This document shows positions 1 to 9,124 of a DNA stretch of 64,000 bases, piece by piece. The stretch covers positions 1-64,000 of the forward strand of contig NZ_JAVRIF010000002.1 in assembly GCF_031846185.1 (NCBI RefSeq), read 5' to 3'. This DNA comes from Thalassotalea_H castellviae (GTDB lineage Bacteria > Pseudomonadota > Gammaproteobacteria > Enterobacterales > Alteromonadaceae). Each line of letters begins with the position of its first letter. Positions within the stretch are counted from its first letter, which is position 1. Made by a program: the position numbers and the translations under genes. The notes under the pieces were generated by a model. That model was not told the origin of the DNA. It made no database searches and saw nothing but the letters and a program-made list of their open reading frames with translations.

Positions 1-1617
1 GTCATCCACCGCACTTTCAGTTGCTTCGCTGGCTGTTTCTGGCTCAGGCGCACTTGCCATTGAATCCATCAGCGCGTCAATATCATCTGGATCGGTTAAT
101 TCGGCATTGTCGGGTAATTCATCGGCAGACTCTGAGGCCTTCGTCGATTCAGGCTCATCAGTCTCAATTTCATCAATAATACTATCAACATTTAGCACAT
201 CATCAGTATCTTGACTTTCATCTTCATCACTAACATCAAGCAATAAATCATCTAACGAGCCTTGATCTAACATACCGCCTTCAAGAGGTTCAGCTTCTTC
301 CTCTTTTTCATCTGTAAGATCATCATCTATATTTGATAGAAGTGAATCTAAATCGCCTTGATCTAATTCTCCGCCTTCAAGCTCTTCAGCTGGTTCATCA
401 ATATCTAACGATATTTCTTCTAAATCATCGAGATCATCAAGGTCATCAAGATCACTCAAACTATCATCTAAATGAATAACTTCATCATCATCAAGAAGAT
501 CATCATTGAGTGAATCTAAATCAGCACTTAATAAGTCATCACCACTATCTTCCGATAAATCAATAGATAACTCATCATCTAATGATAATTCGTCATCTAA
601 CGACAGCTCATTATCTAAAGATAATTCATCGTCTAATGATAAAGAATCCTCAGCTTCTTGAGTGGGTTCAGATTTGGTTTCTTCTTTTGCTTTACTCTTT
701 GCTTCAACCGCTTTTTCTGTGTCGTTGCCTTCATGCTCTGTTTTTTTCTTTCGACGTAAGAAAAATACGACAGTGCCGATAATAATGGCCGCAGGGATAC
801 TCCCCATTAAGACAAGAAACCATGCACTCGTCATAAAGTTATTTTTTTCTAATTCGGCTTGTTGTTTTTCTAATAATAATTCTTGCTCTCGCGCCGCGGC
901 TCTTTCTTCTTGTTTTAAAAGCAAAGCTTGCATTGCAGACAGTTGTTCTTTTAATTCATCAACTTCTTTAGCGGACTCTTGTTGAATAACTTCTAACTGT
1001 TCATTAAAGTTTGACAGTTGTTTATCAACCACTTGATTTTCTTTGAGTAATGCTTGTAAACCATCGATTGAATCAGAAACGTCATTTTGAATATTTTCTA
1101 AACGTTCTTTTTGAGAGTTATCATAGGTTTGTAATTTATCGTTAATTTCACTTTTTGCTAATTCTAAATCTTTTTTCTGGACACTCTGCTCAGGTGGTTT
1201 AGTCGTTTTTACTTTTTCAACCACTTTTGATTGCCACGTTTGATCGTCTTGATCAGATTTTTGTCGCGCAGTATAAGGGTTAATTTGTGCAATTTCAGAT
1301 TTTGATGGTATGGCAAGATATTGACCATCAACTAAATGATTTAAATTGTTATCTTTAAAGGCCGCAGGATTTTTTTGATACAGCGCTTGCATCACTTGAT
1401 AAATAGTTAGGCTAGGATCAGGGCGCACTTGTAAAGCTATATTCCATAAAGTATCGCTTGAACGAATCGGTCCATATCGTTCAAAAGGAAAAGCGTCCAT
1501 ACTTTTAGGACCGCGAATACGAATACCGCCTTCTTCTAACGCGAATGAATTAAGGCTGGTTGTACTAATGCTGATAAATATAACCTGCCACAGGCACAGG
1601 CGTAACAGTCGTTGCAT
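1..1617 (-). CDS. fimV: FimV-like polar hub / peptidoglycan-binding protein, 3' end cut by the window
   Basis: Reading frame is open from an ATG at 1617 to the window edge (539 codons, no stop), so the C-terminal part is missing. It has an N-terminal signal peptide ending near SLNSFA, a FimV-type LysM-like region at about residues 55-105 (TLWNIALQVRPDPSLTIYQV), coiled coil at about 150-255, one transmembrane helix at about 263-287 followed by RRKKK, then a very acidic cytoplasmic region of repeated LSLDDE and LDDLDD units plus two copies of a LEGGxLDQGxLDxLL motif. Family knowledge: FimV organises the cell pole, type IV pili and twitching. It lies downstream of asd in the same direction, the usual gammaproteobacterial order. 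Identification rests on this architecture and synteny; confident. Confidence 0.88.
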   Translation of the reverse strand, partial: MQRLLRLCLWQVIFISISTTSLNSFALEEGGIRIRGPKSMDAFPFERYGPIRSSDTLWNIALQVRPDPSLTIYQVMQALYQKNPAAFKDNNLNHLVDGQYLAIPSKSEIAQINPYTARQKSDQDDQTWQSKVVEKVKTTKPPEQSVQKKDLELAKSEINDKLQTYDNSQKERLENIQNDVSDSIDGLQALLKENQVVDKQLSNFNEQLEVIQQESAKEVDELKEQLSAMQALLLKQEERAAAREQELLLEKQQAELEKNNFMTSAWFLVLMGSIPAAIIIGTVVFFLRRKKKTEHEGNDTEKAVEAKSKAKEETKSEPTQEAEDSLSLDDELSLDNELSLDDELSLDDELSIDLSEDSGDDLLSADLDSLNDDLLDDDEVIHLDDSLSDLDDLDDLDDLEEISLDIDEPAEELEGGELDQGDLDSLLSNIDDDLTDEKEEEAEPLEGGMLDQGSLDDLLLDVSDEDESQDTDDVLNVDSIIDEIETDEPESTKASESADELPDNAELTDPDDIDALMDSMASAPEPETASEATESAVDD

Positions 1618-1760
1618 TAAGATTTCCTAATTATTTTTATAGTTAGCCAATTGTTTGACTCGTCCAAGTACTGAAAAAACAAAGCAAAAATTATTCCAAT
1701 GTCAAAACAGCGTATTTTTTATATCAATAGGTTTTATTTATTGAACCCTTTTTATAACAA

Positions 1761-1794
1761 AAAAACTCGTCGTTAACTATAACGACGAGTTTTT
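1761..1794 (-). terminator. Rho-independent terminator after asd
   Basis: A perfect 15-bp stem (1761-1775 with 1780-1794) closes a 4-nt loop. T-rich tracts follow on both strands, so it can act in either direction. It lies between asd and fimV, which suggests that fimV has its own promoter in the roughly 140 bases before it. Confidence 0.85.
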
Positions 1795-1856
1795 ATTTTT
1801 CTTTAATAAATCTTGAACTTAGCAATAGCTAAGTGATTTCAGCAAAATAGATTTTA

Positions 1857-2873
1857 TTATAGATGCTCTTTTATTAATAATTCTGCGATTTGTACGCTAT
1901 TTGTTGCAGCACCTTTACGAACATTATCGGCAACAATCCACATATTTAAGCCATTGTTATGGCTAATATCTTCTCGGATACGACCAACATAAGTGTCGTC
2001 TTTACCGCTCGCATCACTAATTTGAGTTGGGAAGTCTTCGTCATTTTCACAAACAACAACACCAGGCGCCTGTTTTAATAATTCTTTCGCTTCTTCAGCC
2101 GAAATTGGAGACTTAGTTTCAATATGAAGCGCTTCAGCATGGCCAAAAAATACCGGTACACGAACTGCTGTTGGATTCACACGAATGCTGTTATCACCTA
2201 ATATTTTATTGGTTTCCCACACCATTTTCATTTCTTCTTTGGTGTAGCCATTATCTAAAAACACATCAATTTGCGGGATCACATTAAAGGCAATTTGACG
2301 AGAAAAGTTTTTCGTTTCTACCGGCTTACCACTTAATAAATCAGCAGTTTGTTTAGCTAACTCATCCATTGCAGATTTACCGCCACCCGACACTGACTGA
2401 TATGTACAAACATTAATTCGGTCAATACCAACAGCGTCTTGAATTGGTTTAAGCGCTACCATCATTTGGATGGTTGAACAATTTGGGTTGGCTATAATAT
2501 TACGGTTACGATAATCCGCTAAAGCACTAGGGTTTACTTCTGGAACAACTAATGGAATATCATCTTCGTAACGAAATTCTGAAGTATTATCAATCACCAC
2601 ACAGCCTGCTTCACCCGCAATAGGGGCAAACTTTGCAGAAGTACTACCACCGGCTGAGAAAAAACCGATTTGAGCAAGACTAAAGTCAAAGGTGTCAGCA
2701 TCGATCACTTCAATATTTTCGCCATTGAACTCAATTATTTCACCCGCAGAACGAGCACTTGCTAATGGATATAATTTATTAATAGGAAAGTCTCTTTCTT
2801 CAAGAATTTCCATAATTGTTTTACCAACTAAACCTGTTGCACCTAATATGCAAACATCAAATTTCTGTGTCAT
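1857..2873 (-). CDS. asd: Aspartate-semialdehyde dehydrogenase
   Basis: Cytosolic NADPH-dependent enzyme that reduces aspartyl phosphate to aspartate semialdehyde, the branch point for lysine/diaminopimelate, threonine and methionine. At 338 residues it is the shorter ASADH type. The N-terminal Rossmann motif GATGLVG is at 11-17, the catalytic cysteine is C132 in NPNCST, and the likely catalytic histidine is H245 in VFFGHAEA. The start is an ATG 25 bp after the pdxB stop, so it is probably co-transcribed with pdxB. The pdxB-asd-fimV order matches the pdxB-usg region of enterics, where usg is a non-catalytic paralogue; here the catalytic residues are present, so this is a real Asd. Confidence 0.93.
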   Translation of the reverse strand: MTQKFDVCILGATGLVGKTIMEILEERDFPINKLYPLASARSAGEIIEFNGENIEVIDADTFDFSLAQIGFFSAGGSTSAKFAPIAGEAGCVVIDNTSEFRYEDDIPLVVPEVNPSALADYRNRNIIANPNCSTIQMMVALKPIQDAVGIDRINVCTYQSVSGGGKSAMDELAKQTADLLSGKPVETKNFSRQIAFNVIPQIDVFLDNGYTKEEMKMVWETNKILGDNSIRVNPTAVRVPVFFGHAEALHIETKSPISAEEAKELLKQAPGVVVCENDEDFPTQISDASGKDDTYVGRIREDISHNNGLNMWIVADNVRKGAATNSVQIAELLIKEHL

Positions 2874-2898
2874 GCCCTTCTCTCTTTTACGCTACTAT

Positions 2899-4044
2899 TT
2901 ACTGCTTACTGCCTTTTCGAAAACCGAGTTGATATAAAACATCACTCTCTATTTGTTTTGTCATCGCTATTTGAATGGCCGAAAATTCCCTGCGAGCTGG
3001 GTAAGTTTTACGAATATAATCAAATGAATGACAATTTACATGTTGATAGCCTATTTGTTGACGGAAAAGGCCATCGTCACGACGCACATCGTAAACTATT
3101 TTCACCAGTTGGTTTAGTAAAATTTCATCAAATTGTTGGTTTATTTCAATTTGATTGATACCTGATTCAGGTAAGAAATTTTCTAATGATTTTTCTTCAC
3201 GAACCTCCAAATGTTGACATAATGCACGATAAAGCATTTCCGTACCACGAGCTTTTCCTTCTAAGCTATAACCAGCAATATGAGCAGTGGTGATTTCACA
3301 AAACGGAATTAACTCTTGCAAAATATTAGGCTCATTTTCCCAAACATCTAAAACAAGTTTCAGTGGATGTCCTGATTGCTTTAATCGCAATAACGCCTGA
3401 TTATCTATCACTTCACCGCGACAGGCATTTATCAAAATTTGTTCGGCAGTTAATGCGGCTAAACGTTGTTCATCTAGAAGATGATAAGTTGGATGTTCGC
3501 CTTGGGTAGTTTTAGGTACATGTAATGAAATAACATCACAGCTTAACGCTTCCTCTAAAGTAACAAAATTTCGCTTATCAGAAGCATCTTGCTCAAGGTA
3601 AGGATCAAATAAGACATGCTGGATCCCTAATGCGGTTAATTTTTCACTCAATCGACTGCCCGTATTACCTGCACCAACAATACCTACCGTCATATCCAAT
3701 AGTTTGAATTGATAACGTTCAGCCAATACAACTAGTGCAGACAGGACATATTCAGCAACAGACACAGCATTACATCCAGGGGCGGAAGTAAAGGCGATAT
3801 TTCTCGAATCTAAATAATTTTTATCAATATGATCAAAACCAATGGTCGCTGTCCCTACGAATGTTAAGGCATGATTTTGCTTTAACAAGGTTTCATTAAC
3901 CTGAGTAATAGAGCGCACTAACAGCACATCAGCATTGGCAACTTGCTCTGCAGTTAAATCACGACCAGAAAATGGCGTTAACTCACCAAAGTCTGCAAAA
4001 AATTTTGCCGCAAACGGCATATTTTCATCATAAAAAATATTCAT
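2899..4044 (-). CDS. pdxB: Erythronate-4-phosphate dehydrogenase
   Basis: Second step of the DXP-dependent pyridoxal phosphate pathway: oxidation of 4-phosphoerythronate. At 381 residues the length is normal. D-2-hydroxyacid dehydrogenase fold with the NAD-binding motif GAGNTG at 124-129, catalytic Arg209 (NACRGE), Glu in VWENEP (236-238) and His255 (TAHIAGYS), followed by the PdxB-specific C-terminal dimerisation region. Its upstream region is occupied by the 51-bp repeat array, so its promoter must lie in the short stretch 4045-4146 or beyond the array. Probably forms a transcript with asd. Confidence 0.93.
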   Translation of the reverse strand: MNIFYDENMPFAAKFFADFGELTPFSGRDLTAEQVANADVLLVRSITQVNETLLKQNHALTFVGTATIGFDHIDKNYLDSRNIAFTSAPGCNAVSVAEYVLSALVVLAERYQFKLLDMTVGIVGAGNTGSRLSEKLTALGIQHVLFDPYLEQDASDKRNFVTLEEALSCDVISLHVPKTTQGEHPTYHLLDEQRLAALTAEQILINACRGEVIDNQALLRLKQSGHPLKLVLDVWENEPNILQELIPFCEITTAHIAGYSLEGKARGTEMLYRALCQHLEVREEKSLENFLPESGINQIEINQQFDEILLNQLVKIVYDVRRDDGLFRQQIGYQHVNCHSFDYIRKTYPARREFSAIQIAMTKQIESDVLYQLGFRKGSKQ

Positions 4045-4146
4045 TTAAGTAAACACTTATTTTAGTTTTCACTACTAACTTGTTTCAACATTGTATCTTT
4101 TCACATCGACGTGCATAGATGCACTAATGCTTTGAAAGGCAGGAAG

Positions 4147-4499
4147 CCTGTACATACACGCTCCTGTTCATCCATGAATCTGCGATATACCGTACATCCT
4201 GTACATAACGCTCCTGTTCATCCATGAACCCGCGATATACCGTACATCCTGTACATGCACGCTCCTGTTCATCCATGAACCCGCGATATACCGTACATCC
4301 TGTACATGCACGCTCCTGTTCATCCATGAACCCGCGATATACCGTACATCCTGTACATGCACGCTCCTGTTCATCCATGACGTACATCCTGTACATACAC
4401 GCTCCTGTTCATCCATGAACCCGCGATATACCGTACATCCTGTACATACACGCTCCTGTTCATCCATGAACCCGCGATATACCGTACATCCTGTACATA
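4147..4499. repeat. 51-bp tandem repeat array, seven copies, two dyads per unit
   Basis: The marker CTCCTGTTCATCCATGAA or its start recurs at 4161, 4211, 4262, 4313, 4364, 4402 and 4453, giving spacings of 50, 51, 51, 51, 38 and 51 bp; the fifth unit has lost 13 bp. Each unit carries two inverted repeats: GTTCATCCATGAAC (6+2+6) and GTACATCCTGTAC (5+3+5). Because 51 is divisible by three the array is open in several frames on both strands (minus-strand repeat MDEQERACTGCTVYRGF), but those readings have no ribosome site and no family resemblance, so I do not call them genes. It lies between fabB and pdxB, just beyond the fabB terminator. Spacer-less, so not CRISPR. Confidence 0.95.
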
Positions 4500-4502
4500 A
4501 AA

Positions 4503-4522
4503 AAGCCACTGTAAAGTGGCTT
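4503..4522 (-). terminator. Rho-independent terminator after fabB
   Basis: Eight-base-pair stem (AAGCCACT/AGTGGCTT) with a 4-nt loop. On the minus strand it is followed by a run of T. It lies about 120 bases past the fabB stop and directly before the repeat array. Confidence 0.75.
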
Positions 4523-4643
4523 AATGTAATAACGAATGAATTCGCAGTTATTTAAGTCTGTAACAAAGAAGAAACACGGAATTGATGACTATCAATGAGT
4601 ATTTCTGATGCAGTTACAATGAAAAATAGCAAAGAATTAATCG

Positions 4644-5855
4644 TTATTTATATTTTTTCATTACTAATGTGGCGTTAGTCCCACCAAAACCGAAACTATT
4701 TGACATTACTAAATCAAGTTCAGCTTCACGAGCTTCAGTGACAATATCTAGGCCTTGTGCTTTTTCATCAAGCGTATCGATATTAATAGAAGGTGCTATA
4801 AAGTTATTTTCCATCATTAATAAAGAGTAAATCGCTTCATGAACACCCGCAGCACCTAAAGCATGACCTGTCATGGCTTTAGTCGCACTGATTGCCGGAG
4901 AATCATCACCAAACAATTCTTGAATAGCACCTAATTCTTTAACATCACCTACTGGCGTAGAAGTACCGTGAGTATTTAAATAATCCACTTTACCTTCAAC
5001 ACCTTCCATCGCTTGTTGCATACAGCGCACTGCGCCTTCGCCACTTGGCGCAACCATATCGTAACCGTCAGAAGTTGCACCATAACCGACGATTTCAGCA
5101 TAAATATGTGCGCCACGTGCTAATGCATGTTCTAATTCTTCAACAACAACCATACCGCCGCCGCCTGAAATAACAAAACCATCACGGTCAGCATCATAAG
5201 TTCGAGAAGCTAACTCTGGTGTATCGTTACGACCCGCTGATAATGCGCCCATGCCATCAAACATCATTGCTAATGACCAATGTACTTCTTCACCACCACC
5301 AGCAAAAACGACATCTTGTTTGCCTAATTGAATCAGCTCAACAGCATTGCCAATACAATGGGCACTTGTTGCACAAGCTGAACTAATTGAATAATTCACA
5401 CCTTTAATTTTAAATGGGGTTGCTAAACAAGCAGATACTGTACTACCCATTGTTTTAGGTACGGCATAAGGGCCAACACGACGAATACCACGATTTCGTA
5501 AAGTGTCAGTTGTTGCAACAACATTTTCTGATGACGCGCCACCTGAGCCAGCAACAATACCGGTACGGAAATCAGAAACTTGTTCTTCTGTCAATTTAGC
5601 ATCAGCGATCGCTTGCTCCATTGCAACATAAGCATAACCAGCAGCATCTCCCATAAAACGGAAGGCTTTACGATCAATATGATTTTTTGGTTCAAGTGAA
5701 GGTTTACCCCATACTTGGCTACGTAAGCCTTGTTCTTCAAAGCTGTCCGCTTTAGTTATACCTGAACGGCCTGCTTTCAAAGACGCTAAAACTTCTTCAG
5801 CGTTATTACCGATACTTGATACAATTCCTAATCCGGTGATGACTACTCGTTTCAT
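4644..5855 (-). CDS. fabB: Beta-ketoacyl-ACP synthase I
   Basis: Condensing enzyme of type II fatty acid synthesis, needed for elongation of unsaturated acyl chains. 403 residues, as in E. coli FabB. The catalytic triad is complete: C161 (SSACATSAHC), H296 (NTHGTSTPVGD) and H331 (MTGHALGAAG). FabB rather than FabF is favoured by the sequence style and by standing alone without acpP/fabD. The start is ATG at 5855; a FabR-like palindrome about 70 bp upstream suggests repression by unsaturated acyl-CoA/ACP level. A terminator follows before the tandem array. Confidence 0.94.
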   Translation of the reverse strand: MKRVVITGLGIVSSIGNNAEEVLASLKAGRSGITKADSFEEQGLRSQVWGKPSLEPKNHIDRKAFRFMGDAAGYAYVAMEQAIADAKLTEEQVSDFRTGIVAGSGGASSENVVATTDTLRNRGIRRVGPYAVPKTMGSTVSACLATPFKIKGVNYSISSACATSAHCIGNAVELIQLGKQDVVFAGGGEEVHWSLAMMFDGMGALSAGRNDTPELASRTYDADRDGFVISGGGGMVVVEELEHALARGAHIYAEIVGYGATSDGYDMVAPSGEGAVRCMQQAMEGVEGKVDYLNTHGTSTPVGDVKELGAIQELFGDDSPAISATKAMTGHALGAAGVHEAIYSLLMMENNFIAPSINIDTLDEKAQGLDIVTEAREAELDLVMSNSFGFGGTNATLVMKKYK

Positions 5856-5925
5856 TTAATTAACCATTTAAAATTTATAAAAATCGGGCATATCATACAG
5901 AAATTTACCCGGAAACTGGTCTGCT

Positions 5926-5943
5926 GAGTGTACACGTGTACTC
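5926..5943. promoter_or_regulatory. Palindromic operator, FabR/DesT-like, between fabB and mnmC
   Basis: The centre is a perfect 12-bp palindrome, GTACACGTGTAC (5930-5941), flanked by GAGT on one side and TC on the other. The position upstream of fabB and the form resemble the FabR (TetR-family) operators described for enteric fabA/fabB. The regulator itself is not in this window, so the assignment is inference. Confidence 0.5.
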
Positions 5944-6029
5944 TCATTTATTCAAACCATGACAATGTTGATGAATTATAGGTAAAATAGTCCTTGTGTA
6001 TAGTGCTATTTATAAAAATTGATCATAAA

Positions 6030-8063
6030 GTGACCTCTATCAATAAAATAACGTTTCGAGACGACGGCTCTCCTTATTCTGAAAAATTTAACGACATATA
6101 TTTTGATACCGAATCAGGATATCAGCAGAGTGAACACGTGTTCATAAAAGGCAATAATATTGCTGAAAATTTAATCAGAGGAGCAAAAGAATTTACCATT
6201 GCTGAAACTGGTTTTGGCACAGGGTTAAACTTTTTACTAACGTTAAGATTATATAAAAAGCTCGCGCAAAGTCACCAATTGCCTGTGTTGCATTTTATTA
6301 GCACTGAAAAATATCCACTCACGAAAAAACAATTAGTAAAATCACTAGCCAGCCTAAACGCTTTAACTGATGAAAAAGACGAGCTGATTGCCTGTTATCC
6401 TGATTCGCCCGTGTATCTATCTGAACTTCAAGGTGAGCTACAACCTAGGCAAAAAGCAGAATGTTTGTTTTTTGATAATAAAATAAAGTTAACCATTTTC
6501 TTTGATGATTCCACAGCTGCGCTTAACGCGATAAAACTACCTAGAAAACAACAAGGACTCGTCGATGCATGGTATCTCGACGGTTTTTCACCCGCTCGAA
6601 ACCCAGAAATGTGGCAAGACGCACTATTTGCCGAAATGGCTCGATTATCAAAACCACAAGCAACCGTCAGTACCTTTACTATTGCTGGTTTTATTCGACG
6701 AGGGTTAGAGCAAGTTGGTTTTCGGTTAGAAAAAAAACAATACTTGGGCAATAAAAATGAAATTTTAACCGGGAAATATCAGCAAAATAAACTTCAAGGT
6801 AAAGGTTACCAATTAAGACCTCAGATCACTAAACCACAACATGTCAGCATTATTGGCGGAGGGATAGCATCTGCATGTGCGGCTTATTTATTAACGAAAA
6901 ACGGCATCAAAGTAACCCTTTATTGTAAAGATATAAAAGTCGCGCAAGGAGCGTCTAGCAATGCTATCGGAGCTTTGTTTCCACTTATTCATCAGCAACA
7001 AGACGACATTAGCCTGTTCTATCAAAAAGCCTTTTCGGTTGCATTAAATTTTTATAATGAACTTGACGCTCAAGAGTATCATTTCAGCCATAATTGGTGT
7101 GGTTTACTCGAAATTTCATATAAAACGTCTCTTGAAAAGCGTCAACAAGCATTTGACAAAATTCAAGCTTGGCCAAGTGAATTAGTCACCAGTATGGATA
7201 AATTACAAGCGAGCCAACAAGCACAAATTCCTTTAGAGCATGGCGGGTTGTTTTTTCCTCAATCAGGTTGGATAGCCCCACAAGAATTAGTCGAACAATT
7301 ACTCAAAGCGGCGGCTCACACGAATCGTTTACGCATTGAAACCTCGACGCAAGTTTCGAGTATTTCACAACAAGATGACGACAGTTGGCGATTAAAAACC
7401 AATAAAGGCGAGTTTAATGCTTCTGTTCTAGTGTTTTGTGGTGGTGCTGACGGCATAAAAATAAACACAATCGATGACTTGCCTTTAAGTTCAGTAAGAG
7501 GCCAAATTACCTCAATGAAAACCAATAAACATCTTGGCAAATTGAATACGGTGATTTGTCATAAAGGTTATTTAACGCCTGAACATAAAGGAATACATTG
7601 TATTGGCGCCACTTTTGATAAAAACAGTTTTGATACTGTACCTCGAGACGAGGATGACCTGTATAACTTAACCATGTTAGAAAAGTGCTTACCCGAATTA
7701 AGCGCTAATATATCATCATGGCAGTTATCAGACATAGTAACCCGAAAAGCACGTTTACGCTGTATGACGCCTGATCATTTGCCAATGGTTGGCGCCATGC
7801 CAAATATAAAGGAACATATCGCAAATTATCAGCATTTAGCGAAAGATAAAAATTGGCGATTTTATCAACCAGCACCCCAGATTAAAAATTTGTATCTGTT
7901 AACTGGTTTGGGTGCTCGAGGGCTTTGTACTGCCCCTTTATTAGCACAAATTTTAACCGCTGATTTGACGGGCGCACCTTATCCAATTGATAGTGACATG
8001 CTCTTTAACCTCTCACCGAATCGTTTTGTGATCCGAGATATTATTAAACGAAAATATAGCTAA
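6030..8063 (+). CDS. mnmC: Bifunctional tRNA wobble-uridine modification enzyme MnmC
   Basis: Makes mnm5(s2)U34 in tRNA: the C-terminal FAD oxidoreductase removes the carboxymethyl group from cmnm5U and the N-terminal domain methylates the product with S-adenosylmethionine. The N-terminal SAM motif is ETGFGTGLNF (about residues 59-68), with a DAWYLDGFSPARNPEMW motif further on; an FAD dinucleotide motif (SIIGGGIASA) begins at about 272; the C-terminus has TGLGARGL. About 677 residues, near the E. coli length of 668. No in-frame ATG exists at the N-terminus: I chose GTG 6030 because VTSINKITF aligns with the normal MnmC beginning; TTG 5994 or GTG 6003 are alternatives. Divergent from fabB. Confidence 0.9.
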   Translation: MTSINKITFRDDGSPYSEKFNDIYFDTESGYQQSEHVFIKGNNIAENLIRGAKEFTIAETGFGTGLNFLLTLRLYKKLAQSHQLPVLHFISTEKYPLTKKQLVKSLASLNALTDEKDELIACYPDSPVYLSELQGELQPRQKAECLFFDNKIKLTIFFDDSTAALNAIKLPRKQQGLVDAWYLDGFSPARNPEMWQDALFAEMARLSKPQATVSTFTIAGFIRRGLEQVGFRLEKKQYLGNKNEILTGKYQQNKLQGKGYQLRPQITKPQHVSIIGGGIASACAAYLLTKNGIKVTLYCKDIKVAQGASSNAIGALFPLIHQQQDDISLFYQKAFSVALNFYNELDAQEYHFSHNWCGLLEISYKTSLEKRQQAFDKIQAWPSELVTSMDKLQASQQAQIPLEHGGLFFPQSGWIAPQELVEQLLKAAAHTNRLRIETSTQVSSISQQDDDSWRLKTNKGEFNASVLVFCGGADGIKINTIDDLPLSSVRGQITSMKTNKHLGKLNTVICHKGYLTPEHKGIHCIGATFDKNSFDTVPRDEDDLYNLTMLEKCLPELSANISSWQLSDIVTRKARLRCMTPDHLPMVGAMPNIKEHIANYQHLAKDKNWRFYQPAPQIKNLYLLTGLGARGLCTAPLLAQILTADLTGAPYPIDSDMLFNLSPNRFVIRDIIKRKYS

Positions 8064-8107
8064 GCAAAATTGAATTTTGTCTATATGACAGTCCAAAACA
8101 GTTAATT

Positions 8108-9019
8108 TCAAAGGGATTCATTTGGCAGCTCATTGACAATAAAATCAATAAAACACCTAATTTTAGGCGACAAATATTTGCGACTTGGGTAAACCACAAA
8201 AACATCAATGGCAGGCTCTTGATAATCACTAAAGAGCACTTCTAACTGATTATTTTTCAAAGTATCTTCTAATGCAAATTCTGGCAAACGTACTATTCCA
8301 TGACCATCTAACGCCATTTTTAATTCAAGTTGTGCGCTATTACAAAGCAGTTTAGACTTCACATCAACCACAATCATTTTGTCATTCAATGTGCGGTAAA
8401 CCCATTTATGTGGCAAGCGTAAATTACTATAACACAAGCAGTTATGTTCAGATAATTGGCTAGGATTTGTAGGTCGACCATATTTTTTAAGGTATTCAGC
8501 TGAAGCAACCGTTACTCCTTTTGATTGAAATATTTTTCGACAAATCAGGCTTGATTCTTCGAGCTGTTGAGTCGCCCTGATCACTAAATCGAATCCATCT
8601 AATACCACATCAACTTGTCTATCATTAAAATCAATGTCTAAGCTCATTAACGGATAGTGCTGAAGAAATTTCGATAATACTGGCTGAAGATAATTAAGGC
8701 CAAAACTAACAGGACAGCTGATTTTTAAAACACCTTTAATGGTTTCTTGGCTTTGATCTAATTCGCCTAAAGCTTGTTCGGCATCGTTTACCATTTGCTG
8801 ACATTGTTGATAATACACTTCCCCTTCAGAGGTCAAACTAATAGATCGCGTAGTCCTGTTCAATAACCGCACTCCTAATCGAGCTTCTAATTTATTGATT
8901 TCTTTACTGATATATGAACTTGAATGCCCCGTTTTTTCTGCGGCAGCACTAAAGCCACGACAATTAACCACCTGGGTAAAAATTACGATACCATCAAATA
9001 AATTTGTATTAGAAGCCAT
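8108..9019 (-). CDS. LysR-family transcriptional regulator
   Basis: 303 residues: N-terminal winged helix-turn-helix (about 7-66, with AAAEKTGHSSSYISKEINKLEARLGVRLLNRTTRS) and a C-terminal periplasmic-binding-like effector domain from about 92. The style is that of the AaeR/CrgA-like LysR branch. It is divergent from a small NADPH-dependent flavin reductase with a 105-bp shared intergenic region that contains a 12-bp palindrome, so it most likely controls that gene and itself. The inducer cannot be read from sequence. Converges on mnmC. Confidence 0.88.
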   Translation of the reverse strand: MASNTNLFDGIVIFTQVVNCRGFSAAAEKTGHSSSYISKEINKLEARLGVRLLNRTTRSISLTSEGEVYYQQCQQMVNDAEQALGELDQSQETIKGVLKISCPVSFGLNYLQPVLSKFLQHYPLMSLDIDFNDRQVDVVLDGFDLVIRATQQLEESSLICRKIFQSKGVTVASAEYLKKYGRPTNPSQLSEHNCLCYSNLRLPHKWVYRTLNDKMIVVDVKSKLLCNSAQLELKMALDGHGIVRLPEFALEDTLKNNQLEVLFSDYQEPAIDVFVVYPSRKYLSPKIRCFIDFIVNELPNESL

Positions 9020-9074
9020 TTGGAAACAGTTTATCCTTAAAAGTGATATTAATTACATATAACACTTAATATAT

Positions 9075-9086
9075 ACTAGCGCTAGT
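9075..9086. promoter_or_regulatory. 12-bp palindrome, candidate LysR operator
   Basis: ACTAGCGCTAGT is a perfect palindrome in the intergenic region shared by the LysR gene and the flavin reductase gene, about 40 bp before the latter. LysR-type sites are dyads with a T-N11-A core; this dyad is shorter, so it may be half of the operator. Placement is seen; function is inferred. Confidence 0.4.
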
Positions 9087-9124
9087 TTACAAAACAACCT
9101 GAATAACTTAAGGAGTTAACTATT

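Noticed and set aside
582..985. Plus-strand frames opposite fimV
   Set aside because: Shadows of the fimV acidic repeats; Ser/Phe/Leu-rich products without meaning.
4147..4499. Possible CRISPR array
   Set aside because: Repeats directly abut with no unique spacers and no cas genes are near.
4124..4509. Open frames on both strands with repeats such as MDEQERACTGCTVYRGF
   Set aside because: They arise only because the 51-bp repeat length is divisible by three; no ribosome site, several frames open at once, low-complexity product.
8065..8079. CAAAATT/AATTTTG hairpin after mnmC as a terminator
   Set aside because: The loop would be 1 nt and the stem is weak; not a credible terminator.
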